Positions 26,601 through 34,041 of a DNA stretch of 64,000 bases are shown here, piece after piece (position 1 is the first letter of the stretch; every line of letters begins with the position of its first letter). This DNA comes from UBA7662 sp036787895 (lineage in GTDB: Bacteria > Bacteroidota > Bacteroidia > UBA7662): the NCBI GenBank assembly GCA_036787895.1, contig DAIQOK010000006.1, forward strand, positions 1 to 64,000, given 5' to 3'. The position numbers and the translations under genes are program-made. Under the pieces are notes generated by a model that searched no databases, had not been told where the DNA came from, and worked only from the letters and a program-made list of their open reading frames with translations.

Positions 26601-27252
26601 TTCGTATATGTACCGGGTGATTGCCTATGATCTTTGTGATCAGGCGTTTGATACCTCAGGCGTGGCATCGAGTATCTTTTTGCAGGGTGTTCCTGCGATT
26701 GATTTTACGAATGAGTTGAAGTGGAACGACTATAGCAGTTGGTTGGGTGGTTTGGAAACTTATACGGTGTTACGTTTTATTCCAACAGCCGATTTGAGTT
26801 ATCTGCCATTAAACACTACCGGTTCAGGTTCGCCGGTTTACAACGATGATATCACCGATTTTACGGATAATGACGGCAACTACCTTTATTTTATCGAAGC
26901 CTTAGAGGGTAATACGAATCCATTGGGGCTGAAAGATACGGTGCACTCGAATGTGATTACGGTAGTTCAACAACCACGTATCTTCTTCCCGAATGCGTTT
27001 TTGCCCTTGGGTATCAATCGTGAGTTCAGGGGTAAGGGCGTGTTTATTGAAGAGGGCAAAGGCTTTAATATGCAGGTGTACAACCGTTGGGGCGAGAAGT
27101 TATTTGAAACGACCGACTTCACCTTGGGTTGGGACGGCCGTGCTGCCAACGATGAATTTGTGATGCCGGGTGTTTATGTTTATGTAGTGAATTTTCTCGG
27201 CAAAAACAATAAAACCTATAGCCAAAAAGGCACCCTTACCATACTCAGGTAA
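23671..27252 (+). CDS. Giant T9SS surface protein, second tandem paralogue (type B sorting domain)
   Basis: Surface protein of 1193 residues. The signal peptide (MRYWIFFILFLFAGQQAEA) is followed by the family N-terminal module (SHLLGGEISYRCLGNGNFRF, VFRDCSG, NIPCCRNSSNNSNCTGD). Repeated fibronectin-III-like units cover about residues 480-1060 (VQLSWSQYIDTTSIDPVD, YYYVATVSGC, YLSWDASPSLDADRY, MELSWNQYAGWGSDIREY). The end is a type B sorting domain of the gliding-motility-associated kind (IFFPNAFLPLGIN, MQVYNRWGEKLFET, WDGRAANDEFVMPGVYVY). Residues 263-1175 are identical to residues 275-1187 of the next gene. The N-terminal ~262 residues and the last 18 codons are diverged in DNA. It is followed by its own terminator, so it is a separate transcription unit. 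Confidence 0.88.
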   Translation: MRYWIFFILFLFAGQQAEASHLLGGEISYRCLGNGNFRFRVVVFRDCSGISFQQASVNLSGPVPVSCALIASYDVTPRGPSLAGSIRCTPPATFNSAKGGIGKFVYEGTANLSSLAAAPLTGYTWFTSNIPCCRNSSNNSNCTGDMILRVTMYRFVDPTNTALTPAQMCDNSPAFLEDPAAVTIVNPFDTAIFNNFAQDLDPADDVRFYIDNPWTGNGIPCSYNQGYSQTNPLPGLVGAQAIDSVTGVIRYRPSSNGSFQTAIRAESRRCGQKISEIFRDFQLNIIANPAGSRPPFNPNASADDQLFQQKAPFFVPFLFDANGNISYEVEIYAKDTLLFPLTAYDIYPLFDPPNPPAVPFPVYNPDELSLYVTGPQMGTNGTSSTTGCLYPPCATISQSGGNPPIPIRYFAGGEVLGYGYTDLQTVNAQLNWVPQCSNLPDSTLSACGTGLSVYQFGVVAFDDNSPIRGKSSQVYAVRVKSLPLLEKPTLRTVSVINGNTAVQLSWSQYIDTTSIDPVDSTNLNQFPQYIQKQYSVNRRYSSFVAYRVYRSTSPAGPFVQVGQTTTFNDTTYIDNTVVPNTQYYYYVATVSGCANSESDPSEIVKTVSLDLTNNVAQGLAELRWDSLGVNKPIPATGTPVVFVEREVYSQTPGVWERMDTVAGVYTWNQSVVVCDDSVNYRVGYLDSSMWISYSWIKGDRFEDNFAPDRVTLVQASVDNATGTPYLSWDASPSLDADRYIIYRVDRTTIPSTLLFLDTVYGYNSTFWYDTFSGQNPADSSLLYGIAAMDSCGNLGLVSTTFNTIHLQAAMNQCISSMELSWNQYAGWGSDIREYEIWRRDGSGAPMVSIATIPANNTTYTYIDNQNLVQDTVYCYEIQAIRSNDSIAYSNGVCVQAKVIKAPELTYIRKVNVDTATSLITVSFISDTAASSARYALQRGTSTSDFRTIASLDISQSLVVGPFHTFSYTDQEAKSGDRSYMYRVIAYDLCDQAFDTSGVASSIFLQGVPAIDFTNELKWNDYSSWLGGLETYTVLRFIPTADLSYLPLNTTGSGSPVYNDDITDFTDNDGNYLYFIEALEGNTNPLGLKDTVHSNVITVVQQPRIFFPNAFLPLGINREFRGKGVFIEEGKGFNMQVYNRWGEKLFETTDFTLGWDGRAANDEFVMPGVYVYVVNFLGKNNKTYSQKGTLTILR
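24457..27196 (+). repeat. 2.74-kb near-identical direct repeat, copy 1
   Basis: This block matches 28241-30980 at a fixed offset of 3784 bp. I found one silent difference (T at 24477, A at 28261) near the left edge and none elsewhere in the lines compared. Reading frames in all other phases are also identical. Identity stops abruptly on both sides. Confidence 0.95.
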
Positions 27253-27268
27253 ATCATTTATACAGCTT

Positions 27269-27300
27269 AAAAGCTGATCCGGAAGGGGTCAGCTTTTTTT
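27269..27300 (+). terminator. Intrinsic terminator after second paralogue
   Basis: A 12-bp stem with one G-U pair (aaaagctgatcc / gggtcagctttt) and a 5-nt loop, followed by a run of T residues. It lies 16 nt past the stop at 27252. Confidence 0.85.
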
Positions 27301-27418
27301 TTGAATTGGCTTTTTTTAATCCTGTGTTTATCTTGGGGTTAAAAGGTTATTAAGTCAATTGCTTACATAGCCGGATTTCTAATTCGTCAGTTAAATTCAT
27401 TTTATTAAATGAGATCTG

Positions 27419-30400
27419 ATGAAAAAATGGGTATTGCTTCTGCTGACAGTGGTATTGTTCGGCGAGCTCAAAGCTTCTCATGTTTTAGGCGGTGAGATAA
27501 GTTACCGTTGTTTAGGTAATGGGGTTTACCGGTTTCGGGTAGTTCTTTTCAGGGATTGCAGTGGCTGGGCTACCGACCCCATGTTTTCGGCACCACCACC
27601 CTTAGGGCCAGGTTCTACCATCAACCTGGCTGGACCGGTTCCGGTGAATTGTGCCATGATAGCTGCCTATGACGTAACTCCACGGGCTGGCGCAGGAACG
27701 AGTCCAATCAGATGCGACCCTCCGTGGAACTTTGGGGGTACATTAGCTAATAAAGGTGGTATTGGCAAATTTGTTTATGAGGGCACCGCTAATTTGTCAT
27801 CGCTCGTGGCCGCACCTCCCGCTGGTTATACCTGGGTAACAACGAATGTTACCTGCTGTAGAAACACCAGCAATAACTTGACTTGTACCAATACTGTCCT
27901 TCGGGTGACCATGTTTCGTTTCGTGAATGCCAGTGGAACCGCCTTGACACCAGCTCAGATTTGTGATAACTCACCTGTCTTTTTGGAAGATCCTGCTGCG
28001 GTGACCATTATCAACCCATTCGATACAGCGGTATTTAACAATTTTGCCCAGGATTTAGACCAATCAGATGATGTCCGCTTTTTTATCGACCTGCCCTGGA
28101 CCGGTAATGGTATTCCCTGTAATTACAATCAGGGCTATACATTGGCAAATCCGTTACCCGGCTTGATTGGAAATCCCGTCGATTCAATTTCCGGAATAAT
28201 CAGGTACCGCCCTATTCTTCAGGGTGCTTACAATACAGTTATCCGTGCTGAGTCGCGGCGATGTGGCCAGAAGATATCGGAGATTTTCCGGGACTTCCAG
28301 CTGAACATTATCGCCAACCCGGCAGGTTCCCGACCGCCCTTCAATCCCAATGCCTCTGCCGATGACCAATTGTTCCAGCAGAAGGCACCGTTTTTTGTGC
28401 CCTTCCTTTTTGATGCCAATGGCAATATTTCCTATGAAGTAGAAATTTATGCCAAAGATACCTTGTTGTTCCCGCTGACGGCTTACGACATTTACCCGCT
28501 GTTCGACCCGCCCAATCCACCGGCTGTTCCTTTCCCGGTATATAATCCGGATGAGCTGAGTTTGTATGTTACCGGCCCCCAAATGGGTACCAACGGTACG
28601 AGCAGCACTACGGGTTGTTTGTATCCTCCTTGTGCAACTATTTCTCAATCGGGTGGTAATCCGCCTATTCCTATCCGTTATTTTGCGGGTGGTGAGGTGT
28701 TAGGTTATGGTTATACCGACCTACAAACGGTGAATGCACAACTGAACTGGGTACCACAATGCAGCAACTTGCCTGACAGCACCTTGTCGGCCTGCGGTAC
28801 AGGTTTGTCGGTTTACCAGTTTGGTGTGGTAGCCTTCGACGATAATTCGCCCATACGAGGTAAATCATCTCAGGTGTATGCTGTAAGGGTAAAATCGTTG
28901 CCTTTGCTCGAGAAGCCCACTTTACGCACGGTGAGTGTCATCAATGGTAATACGGCTGTGCAGCTGAGTTGGTCGCAGTATATCGACACCACTTCTATCG
29001 ATCCGGTAGACAGTACCAACCTCAACCAATTCCCGCAATATATTCAGAAGCAATATTCGGTGAACCGGCGTTATTCATCTTTTGTGGCTTATAGGGTGTA
29101 TCGTTCAACCAGTCCTGCCGGTCCTTTTGTGCAGGTTGGCCAAACCACCACCTTCAACGACACCACCTATATCGACAATACGGTGGTGCCGAATACACAA
29201 TATTACTATTATGTAGCCACGGTGAGTGGCTGTGCCAACAGCGAGTCTGATCCGTCGGAGATTGTGAAGACAGTTAGTCTCGACCTGACCAATAACGTTG
29301 CCCAGGGTCTGGCAGAACTTCGTTGGGACAGTCTTGGGGTGAACAAACCAATCCCTGCTACGGGTACGCCGGTAGTTTTTGTGGAGCGTGAGGTTTACAG
29401 CCAAACCCCGGGTGTCTGGGAGCGTATGGATACGGTTGCCGGCGTTTATACCTGGAACCAGAGTGTGGTTGTTTGCGACGACTCGGTGAACTATCGGGTA
29501 GGCTATCTGGATTCATCGATGTGGATTTCATACAGTTGGATCAAGGGTGACCGTTTTGAGGATAATTTTGCGCCCGATCGGGTCACCCTGGTGCAGGCTT
29601 CGGTCGATAATGCGACCGGTACGCCTTACCTGAGCTGGGATGCCAGTCCGAGTTTGGATGCTGATCGATACATCATTTACCGGGTAGACCGTACGACCAT
29701 ACCTTCTACTTTATTGTTTTTGGATACGGTTTATGGTTATAATTCAACTTTCTGGTACGATACATTCAGTGGTCAGAATCCGGCAGACAGTTCTTTATTG
29801 TACGGCATAGCCGCCATGGACAGTTGTGGAAACCTAGGTTTGGTATCGACTACCTTCAATACCATTCATTTGCAGGCGGCCATGAATCAGTGTATCTCGA
29901 GTATGGAGCTGAGCTGGAATCAATATGCCGGCTGGGGTAGCGACATCAGGGAGTACGAAATATGGCGCAGGGATGGTTCGGGAGCACCTATGGTAAGTAT
30001 AGCCACCATACCGGCTAACAATACAACCTATACATATATTGATAACCAGAACCTGGTTCAGGACACGGTATACTGCTATGAGATACAGGCAATACGGTCG
30101 AACGACTCCATTGCCTATTCAAATGGCGTATGTGTACAGGCCAAGGTGATAAAAGCGCCTGAACTGACCTACATCCGTAAAGTGAATGTGGATACGGCTA
30201 CCAGCCTGATAACAGTAAGTTTTATCAGCGACACAGCAGCGAGCAGTGCCCGTTATGCTTTGCAGCGTGGTACATCTACCTCCGATTTCCGGACGATTGC
30301 TTCGTTAGACATCAGTCAGTCGTTGGTCGTTGGTCCTTTTCATACGTTCAGCTATACCGACCAGGAGGCGAAGAGTGGCGACCGTTCGTATATGTACCGG

Positions 30401-31036
30401 GTGATTGCCTATGATCTTTGTGATCAGGCGTTTGATACCTCAGGCGTGGCATCGAGTATCTTTTTGCAGGGTGTTCCTGCGATTGATTTTACGAATGAGT
30501 TGAAGTGGAACGACTATAGCAGTTGGTTGGGTGGTTTGGAAACTTATACGGTGTTACGTTTTATTCCAACAGCCGATTTGAGTTATCTGCCATTAAACAC
30601 TACCGGTTCAGGTTCGCCGGTTTACAACGATGATATCACCGATTTTACGGATAATGACGGCAACTACCTTTATTTTATCGAAGCCTTAGAGGGTAATACG
30701 AATCCATTGGGGCTGAAAGATACGGTGCACTCGAATGTGATTACGGTAGTTCAACAACCACGTATCTTCTTCCCGAATGCGTTTTTGCCCTTGGGTATCA
30801 ATCGTGAGTTCAGGGGTAAGGGCGTGTTTATTGAAGAGGGCAAAGGCTTTAATATGCAGGTGTACAACCGTTGGGGCGAGAAGTTATTTGAAACGACCGA
30901 CTTCACCTTGGGTTGGGACGGCCGTGCTGCCAACGATGAATTTGTGATGCCGGGTGTTTATGTTTATGTAGTGAATTTTCAAGGTAAAAATAACCAGGTG
31001 TACAGCCAGAAGGGTACATTAACTATACTGAGATAG
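27419..31036 (+). CDS. Giant T9SS surface protein, third tandem paralogue (type B sorting domain)
   Basis: Surface protein of 1205 residues, same architecture as its neighbour: signal peptide (MKKWVLLLLTVVLFGELKA), the module starting SHVLGGEISYRCLGNGVYRF, fibronectin-III-like units and a C-terminal type B sorting domain. The N-terminal 274 residues clearly differ from the second paralogue. They carry a proline-rich insertion after FRDCSGW (TDPMFSAPPPLGPG) and lack part of the Cys/Asn-rich stretch (TCCRNTSNNLTCTNTV). From residue 275 to 1187 the protein is identical to it. The last 18 codons encode nearly the same peptide (15 of 18 residues) with 20 of 54 bases changed. That pattern is expected of gene conversion between old duplicates. 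A terminator follows at 31053. Confidence 0.88.
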   Translation: MKKWVLLLLTVVLFGELKASHVLGGEISYRCLGNGVYRFRVVLFRDCSGWATDPMFSAPPPLGPGSTINLAGPVPVNCAMIAAYDVTPRAGAGTSPIRCDPPWNFGGTLANKGGIGKFVYEGTANLSSLVAAPPAGYTWVTTNVTCCRNTSNNLTCTNTVLRVTMFRFVNASGTALTPAQICDNSPVFLEDPAAVTIINPFDTAVFNNFAQDLDQSDDVRFFIDLPWTGNGIPCNYNQGYTLANPLPGLIGNPVDSISGIIRYRPILQGAYNTVIRAESRRCGQKISEIFRDFQLNIIANPAGSRPPFNPNASADDQLFQQKAPFFVPFLFDANGNISYEVEIYAKDTLLFPLTAYDIYPLFDPPNPPAVPFPVYNPDELSLYVTGPQMGTNGTSSTTGCLYPPCATISQSGGNPPIPIRYFAGGEVLGYGYTDLQTVNAQLNWVPQCSNLPDSTLSACGTGLSVYQFGVVAFDDNSPIRGKSSQVYAVRVKSLPLLEKPTLRTVSVINGNTAVQLSWSQYIDTTSIDPVDSTNLNQFPQYIQKQYSVNRRYSSFVAYRVYRSTSPAGPFVQVGQTTTFNDTTYIDNTVVPNTQYYYYVATVSGCANSESDPSEIVKTVSLDLTNNVAQGLAELRWDSLGVNKPIPATGTPVVFVEREVYSQTPGVWERMDTVAGVYTWNQSVVVCDDSVNYRVGYLDSSMWISYSWIKGDRFEDNFAPDRVTLVQASVDNATGTPYLSWDASPSLDADRYIIYRVDRTTIPSTLLFLDTVYGYNSTFWYDTFSGQNPADSSLLYGIAAMDSCGNLGLVSTTFNTIHLQAAMNQCISSMELSWNQYAGWGSDIREYEIWRRDGSGAPMVSIATIPANNTTYTYIDNQNLVQDTVYCYEIQAIRSNDSIAYSNGVCVQAKVIKAPELTYIRKVNVDTATSLITVSFISDTAASSARYALQRGTSTSDFRTIASLDISQSLVVGPFHTFSYTDQEAKSGDRSYMYRVIAYDLCDQAFDTSGVASSIFLQGVPAIDFTNELKWNDYSSWLGGLETYTVLRFIPTADLSYLPLNTTGSGSPVYNDDITDFTDNDGNYLYFIEALEGNTNPLGLKDTVHSNVITVVQQPRIFFPNAFLPLGINREFRGKGVFIEEGKGFNMQVYNRWGEKLFETTDFTLGWDGRAANDEFVMPGVYVYVVNFQGKNNQVYSQKGTLTILR
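28241..30980 (+). repeat. 2.74-kb near-identical direct repeat, copy 2
   Basis: Partner of 24457-27196, direct orientation, offset 3784 bp. Recombination between the copies would delete or duplicate a 3784-bp unit and produce one fused gene with an intact frame. Confidence 0.95.
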
Positions 31037-31052
31037 TTATTTAGCAATCAAT

Positions 31053-31086
31053 AAAAAAGCCGGATAGGATTAATCCGGCTTTTTTT
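31053..31086. terminator. Intrinsic terminator after third paralogue
   Basis: A 13-bp inverted repeat (aaaaaagccggat / atccggctttttt) with a 7-nt loop and T/A tracts on both sides. It lies between the third paralogue (+) and the DUF3109 gene (-). Confidence 0.9.
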
Positions 31087-31157
31087 GATTGCAATTTTAG
31101 AACTTGCTCATTTTGGTGCTTTCAGCATAGCTATGCAACTGCGTCGAGTTCAATAAC

Positions 31158-31736
31158 TCAATTGCCCTGCTTGAGGTGTTGGGCGTAAGCATCGAGATCT
31201 TCAAACCACGCATTACCAAATCTCCGAATGAGCGGAGTTTTAAGAAATTTGTATACCGGGACTTGTAATGCCTCTCCGCAAGCGCAAGCCGCTGAACATA
31301 TGTCCCACTGATGATAATTTACTGCAGTAAATGCTGGAAATTCTTGTACCCGAACAGGGTAGAGGTGACAGGATACAGGCTTTAGAAAATTACTTTTGCC
31401 GGCTTTGTGTGCCAGTTCTATGGCACATTGCCACTGCTCATCTTCGCTTTTAACTGCAAAAACACAGGCCCGACCCTGAAAAGTGGTGGTGACTAATTCC
31501 TGATCTGGCGCCATCTCGTAAAAACCTTCCGGTGAATCGAGTAGGGCTAAACCGGCTTCGCTCATAAATTCCCGTATTCCGGCCAGATTTTCTTCAATGG
31601 CATCGATTTCTTCGAGCAGCAAGGGAGCGCCTAAGTCGCCCTCTTCACAACAAGCGCCTTTACAGGCATGAAGGTCGCAGACGAATTTTTTCTCCAGCAA
31701 ATCTTCCGAAATTAAGGTTTTGTCGATGGCAATCAT
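31158..31736 (-). CDS. DUF3109-family Cys-rich protein
   Basis: Cytoplasmic protein of 192 residues, no signal peptide. The DUF3109 pattern of cysteines is complete: FVCDLHACKGACCEEGD near residue 19, GRACVF, WQCAIE, SCHLYPVRV and DICSAACACGE. Such an arrangement resembles YkgJ-type metal-binding proteins and may hold zinc or an iron-sulphur cluster, but the function of the family is unknown to me. It starts 14 nt after the stop of the Omp85-like gene, so it may be the last gene of the SixA-Omp85 run. A -7 box just before its ATG allows separate expression. Confidence 0.85.
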   Translation of the reverse strand: MIAIDKTLISEDLLEKKFVCDLHACKGACCEEGDLGAPLLLEEIDAIEENLAGIREFMSEAGLALLDSPEGFYEMAPDQELVTTTFQGRACVFAVKSEDEQWQCAIELAHKAGKSNFLKPVSCHLYPVRVQEFPAFTAVNYHQWDICSAACACGEALQVPVYKFLKTPLIRRFGNAWFEDLDAYAQHLKQGN

Positions 31737-31740
31737 ATTA

Positions 31741-31748
31741 CAAAACTA
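31741..31748 (-). promoter_or_regulatory. Candidate -7 box (TAGTTTTG) for DUF3109 gene
   Basis: On the minus strand TAGTTTTG ends 4 nt before the ATG at 31736. If used, transcription would begin at or near the start codon, a leaderless mRNA. Confidence 0.35.
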
Positions 31749-31749
31749 A

Positions 31750-32853
31750 TCAGAATGCCTCATTGAATTCGATATAAAGCGCACTTTGTCCGGTCAATGT
31801 ACGACCGTAATCGATACGCAGTGTTATACGCTCTTTTTTATTGGCAAGAATACGTAGACCTGCTCCATAGCTCCCTTTCCACGAACTGTTAAAGTAGGTG
31901 CCGGGATGCTCACCTATTTGGCCGATACCCGTAAAAAGCGCACCACGTATGACCTTCCAAAGTGCAAAACGATACTCGCCATGAACCTCAAAAAGTGACT
32001 GATCTCTGTACCGACCATAAAAATAGCCCCGCAACCCATTGTCACCTCCAACCATGGCTAATTCCCTAAAAGGCGGCTGTCCTATATTTTGAAGATAACT
32101 TAGTCGTCCAGCCAAAACATTTTCGAGCCCCAAAGGTCGATATAGGCGCAAATCGGCTCTGAATACGGCAAAATTAAAAAAATCAGCCTGCCAGGACGGA
32201 TGGATCCGGCCATATACATTAATATAATGGCCTTTGGCTGGGGCAAAGGGATTATCACGAGTATCCCATCGCCATTCGGGGCCAAAACCAAAAATCTTAC
32301 TTCCCTGACTACCTGCTACCGTTCCTGATGCCAGTTCTCCCAACGAATCAGCTTGGAGCTGAAACATCGACTGACTCCGGAGATTGATGCCGACAAAGTT
32401 GTTTTTACCAACATTATAAAGCACATTGGTGGCAGTTACCCAGGATTCAAAGCGGTAGTCTTCCCGTTGCGATTCAGCTGTGGCGGGTCCAATACCGTAG
32501 AAACGATCCTGATAATCGCGATAACCCACATAAAACCGAATATAATAACGCTCGTTCGGGGTAAATACCTCATTGAACATTTGCGCAATGGTTTGTTGAC
32601 GCAAAGTGCGAACTGCCTGTACTTGAATATTGCTACTTCGTGTATTGACGCGTTGCTCAGGCGATGCCGTATTGAAATAATAAGAAGTGCTCAATCCAAA
32701 ACCCCAGGAGGTCTCGGGCGTGCGGTAAATGATGGGGGCCGGTAAAAACCGCAAATCCAGCTGTAGAATAGTATCAGGATGCAGTTTCCGCCAAAGCTGA
32801 GCTTCAGCACTGCCGACCAAAAGCAGCAAAAATAAAGTCAGCCAACGAGACAT
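31750..32853 (-). CDS. Short Omp85/BamA-like outer-membrane barrel protein
   Basis: Outer-membrane protein of 367 residues. The start at 32853 gives the signal peptide MSRWLTLFLLLLVGSAEAQ; the longer frame adds 16 residues without signal character and reaches into sixA. The whole mature chain is a 16-strand-type Omp85 barrel without POTRA domains. It has WRWDTRDNPFAPAKG, then GGDNGLRGYFYGRYRD, which holds the (V/L)RG(F/Y) loop-6 signature, and it ends in ...ALYIEFNEAF. Barrel-only Omp85 proteins are common in Bacteroidota and their role is unclear (surface attachment or lipid handling have been suggested for relatives). It begins one base after the sixA stop. Confidence 0.85.
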   Translation of the reverse strand: MSRWLTLFLLLLVGSAEAQLWRKLHPDTILQLDLRFLPAPIIYRTPETSWGFGLSTSYYFNTASPEQRVNTRSSNIQVQAVRTLRQQTIAQMFNEVFTPNERYYIRFYVGYRDYQDRFYGIGPATAESQREDYRFESWVTATNVLYNVGKNNFVGINLRSQSMFQLQADSLGELASGTVAGSQGSKIFGFGPEWRWDTRDNPFAPAKGHYINVYGRIHPSWQADFFNFAVFRADLRLYRPLGLENVLAGRLSYLQNIGQPPFRELAMVGGDNGLRGYFYGRYRDQSLFEVHGEYRFALWKVIRGALFTGIGQIGEHPGTYFNSSWKGSYGAGLRILANKKERITLRIDYGRTLTGQSALYIEFNEAF

Positions 32854-32854
32854 A

Positions 32855-33346
32855 TCAGGCCTTTTTGGGGAAATCGACCTGCACAAGCCGGGCAGAATCA
32901 AGTGTTATTTCTGGCCATTTTTCAGCCTCAAAGTCAAATACTACAATGCCGGCGGTTGGCATGTGCTTTACTATTCCTCTGCTGCATTGTTCAGCAAGTT
33001 CGGTGAGTCCTTCATTGTGTCCGAAAACAACAAGTGTGCGCTCTTTGCTGTTTTGTGATAAGATAAATTGCCACAAACTTTCGACAGTGGCATGGTATAG
33101 GTTGGCTTGGTACTGAATAGTGGTATCTGCTTTTTTCCATAGCAGCACAGCCAGCCGCGCAGTAGCCGCAGCCCGACAAGCTGGACTACTGAAGACGGTA
33201 AAAGTTTTGCCAACAAAGGGAAGTAAGCGGCTTGCCATCATTGGAGCATCCCGCCGACCTCTTTCATTAAGCGGTCGTTCAAAATCGCTTAATTCAGGAT
33301 AAGCCCAACTCGATTTGGCATGACGAAACAAAATTAAGCGTAACAT
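32855..33346 (-). CDS. sixA: SixA-like histidine phosphatase
   Basis: Phosphohistidine phosphatase of 163 residues from the histidine phosphatase (phosphoglycerate mutase-like) superfamily. The catalytic RHG-type motif is LFRHAKSSW, with the nucleophile His near residue 9. The second His is in VVFGHNEGLTEL, and FERPLNERGRRDAPMMA is typical of the SixA branch. Relatives dephosphorylate phosphohistidine carriers; the target here is unknown. No signal peptide, so it is cytosolic. It is the first gene of a run with the Omp85 barrel and DUF3109 genes. Confidence 0.88.
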   Translation of the reverse strand: MLRLILFRHAKSSWAYPELSDFERPLNERGRRDAPMMASRLLPFVGKTFTVFSSPACRAAATARLAVLLWKKADTTIQYQANLYHATVESLWQFILSQNSKERTLVVFGHNEGLTELAEQCSRGIVKHMPTAGIVVFDFEAEKWPEITLDSARLVQVDFPKKA

Positions 33347-33376
33347 AACGGGCTTTTGCCCGCTAAAATACAGTTC

Positions 33377-33994
33377 TCAACCGGCATTCCAAGCTGGAAT
33401 TAGCGCTATGAGCTCATTTTGTAAGGCGATGGTTTTGTTACTGCCATACCATTTATGAACTTCGAGTACATAATCATCATGTGCCATGCCGGCTGATTTT
33501 AAGCTTTGAACCAGGGCATCGGCTTCGGCAGGGCGTGGTCCCCAATGGCCAAGGACTTTTAGTGTATCACTCGTCATTGCGATGAGCTTGGGAATCGACC
33601 GGGTGTTTCGGGTTAAAAACAGGTCCATAATTTCCGGATGCTCGTCCCTCAAAATAAAGCGCAGCTGAATCAACGGCTGAATTTCCGCAATTTTGGCAAA
33701 AATGGGCAAGTTTTGGGCAGCATCCCCACACCAGGCTTCGGTAAGCACCAACCAAACCATAGGCTGTTTAATGGCGTGTAAAATTTCTACTAACTGAGGA
33801 AGAAGTTGCACATGTTTATCAATACGGTTCATTCGCTGAACATTCATTTTGCTGTATTCAACAAGCGCATCAGTTTGATTGGGACCTGTGGTTAAATTGG
33901 CTGCAAGCAAAGTAGCTATCAATTGTCGGTATTGCCCATAATCCAAAGCATTTTCAATAATTTCAGGCGTAATTGGGGAAGTATGGATTTCCAT
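33377..33994 (-). CDS. Thioredoxin-fold protein with a single active-site Cys (WCGDAAQ)
   Basis: Cytosolic protein of 205 residues. The N-terminal helical part is followed by a thioredoxin-like fold with VLTEAWCGDAAQNLP at about residues 83-97 and the conserved cis-proline region (TRNTRSIPKLI). The second cysteine of a CxxC pair is replaced by Ala, so ordinary dithiol exchange is not possible. The family carries this WCGDAxQ form elsewhere in Bacteroidota, which suggests a monothiol or binding function. It is divergent from the YheT-like hydrolase. Confidence 0.8.
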   Translation of the reverse strand: MEIHTSPITPEIIENALDYGQYRQLIATLLAANLTTGPNQTDALVEYSKMNVQRMNRIDKHVQLLPQLVEILHAIKQPMVWLVLTEAWCGDAAQNLPIFAKIAEIQPLIQLRFILRDEHPEIMDLFLTRNTRSIPKLIAMTSDTLKVLGHWGPRPAEADALVQSLKSAGMAHDDYVLEVHKWYGSNKTIALQNELIALIPAWNAG

Positions 33995-34041
33995 ATTGGA
34001 TATTTATAGACCTGAATATCTTTATTATTAAAATAGTTCCC

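Noticed and set aside
24433..28648. Antisense frames duplicated in both 2.74-kb repeats (for example 24433-24864 and 28184-28648)
   Set aside because: Their duplication only reflects DNA identity of the repeat. They carry no signal or family motif.
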